A stretch of 64,000 bases of DNA. Origin: Gluconobacter cerevisiae. GTDB lineage: Bacteria; Pseudomonadota; Alphaproteobacteria; Acetobacterales; Acetobacteraceae. Within the stretch, counting starts at the first letter, position 1. Every line of letters begins with the position of its first letter. The position numbers and the translations under genes were made by a program. Shown piece by piece: positions 58,677 through 64,000 of the stretch. Where the stretch lies: NCBI RefSeq assembly GCF_015244675.1, contig NZ_JABCQO010000005.1:62001-126000 (forward strand), given 5' to 3'. The notes beneath the pieces were generated by a model. The model worked only from the letters and a program-made list of their open reading frames with translations, was not told where the DNA came from and did not search any database.

Positions 58677-59423
58677 ATGACCCAGTTCGCCGAGAGCCCG
58701 ATGGCGGGCCGCACCCAGTGGGACCGCGACGCGGCCCTCACCACGGCCCGTATTCTGCTTGAGATCAAGGCCATCAACTTCCGCCCGGAAGACCCCTACA
58801 CCCTGACGTCAGGATGGAAGTCCCCGGTCTATATCGACTGCCGCAAAATCATTTTCTTTCCGCGTGCGCGCACCAAGATCATGGAACTGGCCGTCGAAAA
58901 GATCGGCCGTCATATCGGCTATGAAAGCATTGACGCCGTCGTGGGTGGTGAAACCGCCGGTATTCCGTTTGCCGCCTGGATCGCGGACCGGATGATGACG
59001 CCGATGGCTTATGTCCGCAAGAAGCCCAAGGGTTTCGGTCGCAACGCGCAGATCGAAGGCGACGTGCCGGAGGGGATGCGTACCTTGCTGGTCGAAGACC
59101 TGACGACGGACGGCGCATCCAAGATCCGATTCGCAAACGCCCTGCGCGATGCGGGCGCCATCGTGAACCATACTTTCGTCGTCTTCTTCTATGGTGTCTT
59201 TCCCGGCGCTCACAAAACGCTGGCGGACATGGACATTTCGCTCCATGCGCTGTGCACCTGGTGGGACGTGCTGGAAGCCTGCGCGGGCGGCGATTACTTC
59301 TCCGAAAAAGACAGCGCCGAAGTCCGCCGCTTCCTTGAAGACCCCTGCGGCTGGTCCAAGAAACATGGCGGCGTGAGCAGCGCCGAAGAGGCGCTGGCCC
59401 TCAAGGCCAAAGCTGAAGCCTGA
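58677..59423 (+). CDS. pyrE: Orotate phosphoribosyltransferase
   Basis: A 248-residue enzyme of UMP synthesis. LLEIKAINFRPEDPYTLTSG, SPVYIDCRK, DAVVGGETAGIPFA and the PRPP loop LLVEDLTTDGASKIRF identify it. A frame from 58533 exists; ATG at 58677 has GGAG 7 nt upstream. Its stop overlaps murI by one base (TGATG), so translation is coupled. The sequence is longer at the C-terminus than E. coli PyrE, as often in alphaproteobacteria. Confidence 0.95.
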   Translation: MTQFAESPMAGRTQWDRDAALTTARILLEIKAINFRPEDPYTLTSGWKSPVYIDCRKIIFFPRARTKIMELAVEKIGRHIGYESIDAVVGGETAGIPFAAWIADRMMTPMAYVRKKPKGFGRNAQIEGDVPEGMRTLLVEDLTTDGASKIRFANALRDAGAIVNHTFVVFFYGVFPGAHKTLADMDISLHALCTWWDVLEACAGGDYFSEKDSAEVRRFLEDPCGWSKKHGGVSSAEEALALKAKAEA

Positions 59424-60271
59424 TGGAAACTGGCGCATCCGTGCCAGCAGGCCGGAGTCTGGTTTTTGACTCCGGCATCGGGGGGATGGGCGTCGTGCAG
59501 GCTCTGCGCGACCTCCTTCCCGCCCTTCATATCGACTACCTCGCCGATACGGCACTGTTTCCCTATGGCGAACAGCCGGACGATTTGTTGACAGCGCGCA
59601 TCGTCAATCTGCTGGTTGCGGCCTGCGACAATCTTCAGCCCGATGTGCTGGTCATTGCCTGCAATACCGCCAGCACGATCGCCCTTCCTGCCCTGCGCGA
59701 ACGGCTTAACATCCCTGTCGTTGGATGCGTCCCCCCCATCCGCTGGGCCGGGCGTGTTTCAGAAACCCGCGTGATCGGCCTGCTCTCGACCTCCGCCACC
59801 GCACGACGCCCCTACACACTCCGGCTGCATCAGGAGTTCGCTGCGGATTGTCGTCTGATTACTCATGGCGCGCGTAGACTGGCCGATCTGGCGGAACGTG
59901 CTTTTCTGGGTGAGGTCATTACGGATGCGGACATCCAGCACGAACTGGACTGCCTGTTCGGGCAGCCTTATGGCGACGAGATTGATACGGTTGGATTGGG
60001 CTGTACTCACTACACCTTTCTGATGGATGCTTTTGAGCGCCTGTCTCCACCCGGTGTCCGCTGGCTTGACCCGGCTTCCGCCGTCGCCCGACAGGTCGGA
60101 ACCGTCCTTCGGACTGCGCCCCACGGAACAGAAGCAGCCCAGAAAGGCCGTTTCCTGATGACCCGACTGCCGCATGCTGCGCCGGGGCTTGAAGCTGCCA
60201 CCGCGAGGCTCGGCTTCAGAGGGTGGGAGCAATTCACTGCTTCCGTTCCGCTTATGGCGGCAGGAATCTAA
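59423..60271 (+). CDS. murI: Glutamate racemase
   Basis: A 282-residue enzyme making D-glutamate for peptidoglycan. The two catalytic Cys lie in IACNTAST (about 76) and GLGCTHYTFL (about 193). N-terminal VFDSGIGGMGV and LADTALFPYGEQ are family signatures. It overlaps pyrE by one base. It converges with the polyprenyl diphosphate synthase gene across a terminator. Confidence 0.95.
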   Translation: METGASVPAGRSLVFDSGIGGMGVVQALRDLLPALHIDYLADTALFPYGEQPDDLLTARIVNLLVAACDNLQPDVLVIACNTASTIALPALRERLNIPVVGCVPPIRWAGRVSETRVIGLLSTSATARRPYTLRLHQEFAADCRLITHGARRLADLAERAFLGEVITDADIQHELDCLFGQPYGDEIDTVGLGCTHYTFLMDAFERLSPPGVRWLDPASAVARQVGTVLRTAPHGTEAAQKGRFLMTRLPHAAPGLEAATARLGFRGWEQFTASVPLMAAGI

Positions 60272-60302
60272 AAGAGCCCCTGCCGATCAAAGGCAGGAGC
60301 TA
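60270..60302 (-). terminator. Rho-independent terminator of the polyprenyl synthase gene
   Basis: Arms GCCCCTGCC (60276-60284) and GGCAGGAGC (60292-60300) pair with one mismatch; on the minus strand the hairpin is followed by CTCTTTTAG. It ends the minus-strand transcript just after the stop at 60310 and separates it from murI. Confidence 0.6.
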
Positions 60303-60309
60303 ACGCGCC

Positions 60310-61365
60310 TCAGCGGGCGCGGTCGACGGTATACTGGACCGTCTCGGCCATCAGACGCCGCAGTTCACTGTCCGGGAAAATGGACAGCGCTTCGACGGCT
60401 TCGGCGGCGTAAACCCGTGCACGGGCAATGGTCGTGGCAATGGCACCCGTCTTCTCGATCAGGCCCAGCGCGTGCGACAGATCGGCATCCGTCTGCTCGC
60501 CCTTTTCAATGACACGCTCCCAAAAGGCTCGGTCTTCAGGTGAGCCGGCTTCATAAGCTGCCAGAACCGGCAGCGTGATCTTGCCTTCACGCATGTCGTC
60601 GCCAACGGTCTTGCCCAGAATCTGCTGATCGGCAGCATAATCGAGTGCATCGTCAACAAGCTGGAACGCCATACCCAGATTGGTCCCGAAACGGTCCAGC
60701 GCTACTTCTTCTGCTTCCGGACGATCGGCAACGACCGCTCCAACGCGACAGGCTGCCGCGAACAAGGCCGCCGTCTTGCCGTGAATGACTTCCAGATAAC
60801 GCTCAACCGGGGTGGAGAGGTCGTTCTGCGTCACCATCTGGAGGACTTCGCCCTCGGCAATCGTCGCCGAGGCATCGGACAGGATCGCCATGACCTTGAG
60901 CGAACCATCCGCCGTCATCAACTGAAAGGAGCGGGCAAACAGGAAGTCGCCCACCAGAACGGATGCCTTGTTGCCAAAGACCGCATTGGCCGACGCCAGA
61001 CCACGACGCAGATTGCTTTCATCGACCACGTCATCGTGAAGCAGCGTTGCGGTATGGATGAACTCCACACAGGCTGCCAGACCGACATGGCGCTGGTTTT
61101 CCGGAGTCGACTGATAACCACACAGGCGGGAGGCGGCGAGCGTCAGCAGGGGCCGCAGGCGCTTGCCGCCCGCAGCGACAAGATGGGCGCCAAGCTGCGG
61201 GATGAGTGGGACCGGGCTCTCCATCCGCGCGATGATGGCGCGGTTGCAGGCCTTCATGTCCTGTTCCAGATAGGCGGACAGAGCGGAAAGGGCGCTCTCG
61301 CTCCCTGCATCCCTGAGCACAGCTTTATCAACGGTCGCAGAAACGTCCGGTGCGGCAGAATCCAA
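60310..61365 (-). CDS. Polyprenyl (octa/decaprenyl) diphosphate synthase
   Basis: A 351-residue trans-isoprenyl diphosphate synthase making the ubiquinone side chain. First Asp-rich motif LLHDDVVDESNLRRG (DDxxD), second QLVDDALDYAAD (DDxxD), plus GGKRLRPLL near the N-terminus. Small residues before the first motif favour long products (C40-C50). The start is TTG at 61365 with GGAG about 8 nt upstream. Divergent from the TrmN6-like gene. Confidence 0.93.
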   Translation of the reverse strand: MDSAAPDVSATVDKAVLRDAGSESALSALSAYLEQDMKACNRAIIARMESPVPLIPQLGAHLVAAGGKRLRPLLTLAASRLCGYQSTPENQRHVGLAACVEFIHTATLLHDDVVDESNLRRGLASANAVFGNKASVLVGDFLFARSFQLMTADGSLKVMAILSDASATIAEGEVLQMVTQNDLSTPVERYLEVIHGKTAALFAAACRVGAVVADRPEAEEVALDRFGTNLGMAFQLVDDALDYAADQQILGKTVGDDMREGKITLPVLAAYEAGSPEDRAFWERVIEKGEQTDADLSHALGLIEKTGAIATTIARARVYAAEAVEALSIFPDSELRRLMAETVQYTVDRAR

Positions 61366-61514
61366 GGGTCATTACTCCAGTTCCCGCAACGGCTCCGGGG
61401 GCTGGCCCAGGAGCGCACGGGCACGATATGATGTGGCGTAGCCCGTTCTTTCTCTCCTGTCGCGACAAGAACGAACGGACCATGTAACGCCGGACGACAG
61501 GTTGGAGAGACCAT

Positions 61515-62381
61515 ATGAGCGGCAGCAGGAAGACGGTCAACCCATTGCCCCCTCCGAACATCTTTTCCGGCCACGCATTTTCCGCTCCCGGCCCCACCCG
61601 CGAAGAAGGATCGCTGCTGGGAGGGCGCGTGCGCTACGACCAGTTCACCGAAGGTTACAGGACGGGGCTGGAACCTGTTCTCATGGCGGCCTCTATCCCG
61701 GCAAAAGACGGCGAGACGGTTCTGGAAGCCGGATGTGGGGTTGGTGCCGCCTTACTCTGTCTCACCGCGCGTCTTTCGGGGGTCCGTGGAGTCGGACTGG
61801 AAGCCGACCCCGAAACCCTCGCACTGGCCCAACGCAATATCCGGGCCAATGCTTCTCCCGATGGTGAAACGCGGCTTCAAGTCTTTCAGGCCCATCTGCC
61901 CGACATCCCCAAAAGCCTGCGTGCCCTCACCCCGACTGCCAATGGCCGCTTTCATCATGTGATGGCCAATCCCCCCTGGCACAGCCCGCACGGTACCCCC
62001 TCTCCCGACAATCGACGCCGCCTTGCCCTCCGTGCGGAGACGACCGCACCAGAAGACTGGGCCCGCGCCCTCACGAAGTGGGTTCTTCCGGGCGGAACGC
62101 TGACATTTGTTCTCTCGGCCGCAAGTGCGGACAAGATCTGTCGGACCTTACTGGAAAATGGATGTGGCTCGATCCAGCTCTATCCCTTCTGGCCTCGACC
62201 GGGCTGTGAAGCAAAACTGGTTCTGGTCCGCGCCGTGCATGGCGGCCGGGGAATCTGCCGGCTTAGGGCCGGACTGGTTCTGCATGAAGCAGACGGTCGT
62301 TTCACCGCCGCCGCAGAACGCGTCCTGAGAGAAGGAGAAGCCCTGCCAGAAAGTCAGGGCCTCTCCGGACCCCGTTTTTAG
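61515..62381 (+). CDS. TrmN6-like tRNA adenine-N6 methyltransferase
   Basis: A 288-residue SAM methyltransferase. Motif I VLEAGCGVGAALLCL (about 74-88), acidic GLEADPE, and the adenine-N6 motif MANPPWHSP (NPPW) identify the family that methylates A37 of tRNA1Val in E. coli. LLGGRVRYDQFTEGYRTGLEPVLMAA fits the usual N-terminal region. TTGGAGAG upstream supports the start. Convergent with nrdB with 4-bp overlap. Substrate tRNA not determined. Confidence 0.85.
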   Translation: MSGSRKTVNPLPPPNIFSGHAFSAPGPTREEGSLLGGRVRYDQFTEGYRTGLEPVLMAASIPAKDGETVLEAGCGVGAALLCLTARLSGVRGVGLEADPETLALAQRNIRANASPDGETRLQVFQAHLPDIPKSLRALTPTANGRFHHVMANPPWHSPHGTPSPDNRRRLALRAETTAPEDWARALTKWVLPGGTLTFVLSAASADKICRTLLENGCGSIQLYPFWPRPGCEAKLVLVRAVHGGRGICRLRAGLVLHEADGRFTAAAERVLREGEALPESQGLSGPRF

Positions 62382-63397
62382 CTGAAAACGTTGCCTTCAA
62401 ACGCTTCTTCCCATGTGCCGGAGGTGGAGGCACGGGAATATTCGGTTGAACGGTTTTCGAAGAAGTTGGCATGTTCGACGGCATTCAGCATGTCGTCGAT
62501 CCACGGCAGCGGATTGCTTTCCTGCCCATAGACCGGGTCCAGACCAAGCTGCGTCAGGCGGCGATCGGCAATGAAGCGGATATAGGCCTTTACATCGTCG
62601 GAAGACATACCCTCGACCGGGCCCATTTCGAACGCCAGATCGATGAACGCATCCTCATGCTCGACCGTCGTGCGGCAGACCTGTGTGAGTTCCTCGCGGA
62701 AATCAGCCGTCCACAGTTCAGGATTCTCGCGGATGAACGTGCGGAACAGGCGGATCATGGACAGGCAGTGCAGCGTCTCGTCACGCACCGACCAGGACAC
62801 GATCTGCCCCATGCCCTTGAGTTTGTTGAAACGCGGGAAGTTCAGCAGGATCGCGAAGGACGCGAAAAGCTGGAGGCCTTCCATGAACGCTCCGAAAGCC
62901 GCCATCGTCTTGGCGATTTCACGCTTATTGTCGATATTGAACGACTGCATGAAATCGTATTTGTCCTTCATCTCCTTGTACTTCAGGAAGGCCGAATACT
63001 CGGTCTCGGGCATCCCGATGGTGTCAAGAAGATGGGAATACGCGGCGATGTGAATCGTCTCAATATTCGAGAACGACGACAGCATCATCAGCACTTCGGT
63101 CGGTTTGAAAACCTGACTGTAATACTTCATGTACGCGGAATTCACTTCCACGTCGGCCTGCGTGAAGAAGCGGAAAATCTGCGTGACGAGATGCTGCTCG
63201 GCCACGGTCAGCGTCCGGTGCCAGTCCTTCACGTCATCGGCCAGCGGCACTTCTTCGGGCAGCCAGTGGACGCGCTGCTGGGTCAGCCAGGCATCATAGG
63301 CCCAGGGGTACCGGAAGGGCTTATAGACCGGGTTGGCAGTCATCAGGTCGAAATGCTGCTCAGCCTGATTTCCGGTCGTCGGGGTTGTGTCGCTCAT
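62378..63397 (-). CDS. nrdB: Ribonucleoside-diphosphate reductase subunit beta
   Basis: A 339-residue class Ia radical subunit. Iron ligands are recognisable in FTQADVEV (Asp), SNIETIHIAAYSHLL (Glu, His and radical Tyr), and later EMGP and DETLHCLS-type region VRDETLHCL (Glu/His). It generates the tyrosyl radical used by NrdA for deoxynucleotide synthesis. AAGGA 7 nt upstream supports the start. It follows nrdA by 25 bp, so they form an operon. Confidence 0.96.
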   Translation of the reverse strand: MSDTTPTTGNQAEQHFDLMTANPVYKPFRYPWAYDAWLTQQRVHWLPEEVPLADDVKDWHRTLTVAEQHLVTQIFRFFTQADVEVNSAYMKYYSQVFKPTEVLMMLSSFSNIETIHIAAYSHLLDTIGMPETEYSAFLKYKEMKDKYDFMQSFNIDNKREIAKTMAAFGAFMEGLQLFASFAILLNFPRFNKLKGMGQIVSWSVRDETLHCLSMIRLFRTFIRENPELWTADFREELTQVCRTTVEHEDAFIDLAFEMGPVEGMSSDDVKAYIRFIADRRLTQLGLDPVYGQESNPLPWIDDMLNAVEHANFFENRSTEYSRASTSGTWEEAFEGNVFS

Positions 63398-63422
63398 GAT
63401 CGCGTCCTTTCACATCCCGCCA

Positions 63423-64000
63423 TTACTGGCAGGACAGGCACTCTTCGTAATCGCCGCTGCTCATTTCGCCACGCGGGGCGGCCTGAGCGGTGGCTTCGTA
63501 TTTCTCGTCTTCCAGAATGTCGCTCTTTACCGCCAGTGTGGACACCGCATCGGCACGCTGCACGGACAGGGAGCGGCAGTAATAGAGAGACTTCAGACCC
63601 TTCTTCCAGGCTTGGAAATGGATCTGATGCAGGTCGCGCTTGTGTACGTCTGCTGGCAGGAACAGATTGACCGACTGCGCCTGACAGATGAACGGCGCAC
63701 GGTCTGCGGCATGTTCCACGACCCAGCGCTGGTCGAGTTCGAACGCCGTCTTGAACACATCTTTCTCATCCTGCGTCAGGAAGTCGAGGTTCTGCACGGA
63801 CCCCTTGTTCAGGGTGATCGCAGACCAGACTTCGTCCGTATCGTAACCGCGCTCTTCCAGAATCGTTTTCAGATGCCGGTTGCGCACCGAGAACGAACCT
63901 GAAAGCGTCTTCTGCAGGAACACATTCGCGCTGATCGGTTCAATACCGGGGCTGGCATTGCCCGTGATGATCGAAATCGACGCCGTCGGCGCGATAGCGA
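63423..64000 (-). CDS. nrdA: Ribonucleoside-diphosphate reductase subunit alpha, C-terminal part (cut by window edge)
   Basis: The last ~192 residues of NrdA; the frame stays open to the window edge (IAPTASISIITGNASPGIEP before SANVF). Contains SVNLFLPADVHKRDLHQIHF, AWKKGLKSLYYCRSLSVQRAD and the C-terminal CLSCQ pair of redox Cys that shuttle electrons from thioredoxin or glutaredoxin. It catalyses reduction of ribonucleotides. The start of the gene lies outside. Confidence 0.95.
   Translation of the reverse strand, partial: AIAPTASISIITGNASPGIEPISANVFLQKTLSGSFSVRNRHLKTILEERGYDTDEVWSAITLNKGSVQNLDFLTQDEKDVFKTAFELDQRWVVEHAADRAPFICQAQSVNLFLPADVHKRDLHQIHFQAWKKGLKSLYYCRSLSVQRADAVSTLAVKSDILEDEKYEATAQAAPRGEMSSGDYEECLSCQ

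Noticed and set aside
62471-63670. 399-codon plus-strand open frame opposite nrdB and the nrdA end
   Set aside because: It spans the nrdB-nrdA junction and is antisense to two essential, clearly identified genes.
1-64000. CRISPR arrays, tRNA or rRNA genes, insertion sequences and prophage genes
   Set aside because: No regularly spaced direct repeats, tRNA-like cloverleaf with conserved TTCGANTC, transposase motifs or phage structural genes were seen by reading. Small RNA genes cannot be excluded without a covariance search.

Overview
The window is a gene-dense, roughly 60 % GC stretch of an alphaproteobacterial chromosome. The gene set points to an acetic acid bacterium (Acetobacteraceae), most likely Gluconobacter or a close relative: an OprB-type sugar porin, an acetoin/2,3-butanediol-type reductase, a glucose-dehydrogenase-like SDR, a CarD regulator, a long SMC and the MmcB repair protein. 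The genus is an inference from gene content, not from a marker gene. No rRNA, tRNA, CRISPR array, insertion sequence or prophage is visible. After start-site correction no gene-free stretch exceeds about 260 bases.

Layout. 1-3769: end of an envelope-lipid/glycan cluster (LptF/G-type permease fragment, fatty-acid/sterol-type hydroxylase, NTP-transferase-like protein and GT4 glycosyltransferase, joined by 4-bp overlaps), then a convergent GINT1-like glycosyltransferase-domain gene. I infer a sphingolipid tailoring and export locus. 3853-6155: mmcB, an inositol-phosphatase family gene and a SYLF lipoprotein. 6190-10837 (minus): fatty-acid synthesis operon fabD-fabG-acpP-fabF followed by mltG. 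10910-18182: a secreted hypothetical, a methyltransferase, an acetoin reductase, a cytosolic OpuAC-like protein, an M13 peptidase, a Dabb-domain protein and a di-iron desaturase-like protein. 18286-20752: bioB and a YegD-type Hsp70. 20753-23001: an AT-richer island with an OprB porin and a tiny secreted protein.

23006-28667 (minus): a tightly overlapping five-gene operon coding for a dCache-GAF-cyclase-fold sensor, an MlaE permease, an ABC ATPase, an MlaD/MCE protein and a lipoprotein. The ATPase has lost Walker A, Walker B, Q-loop and H-loop residues, and the cyclase domain has lost several catalytic residues. This apparent lipid-transport system built on pseudoenzymes is the most unusual thing in the window.

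28858-37553: ygfZ, hisI, a formaldehyde-detoxification operon (class III ADH, S-formylglutathione hydrolase, RNase T2 lipoprotein), bestrophin, CarD, an SDR, an orphan receiver and a TPR-glycosyltransferase. 37547-45018: tamB-tamA (minus) divergent from plsC. 45264-55180: miaB-phoH-ybeY-corC-two tandem DsbA-like proteins-smc. 55293-61365: metallophosphoesterase, chorismate mutase, SixA-like phosphatase, gltA, a small hypothetical, pyrE-murI and a polyprenyl diphosphate synthase. 61515-64000: a TrmN6-like methyltransferase and class I ribonucleotide reductase nrdB-nrdA, with nrdA cut by the window edge. Many genes are housekeeping. The unusual content lies in the left-edge lipid cluster, the degenerate Mla operon and a few orphan domains.
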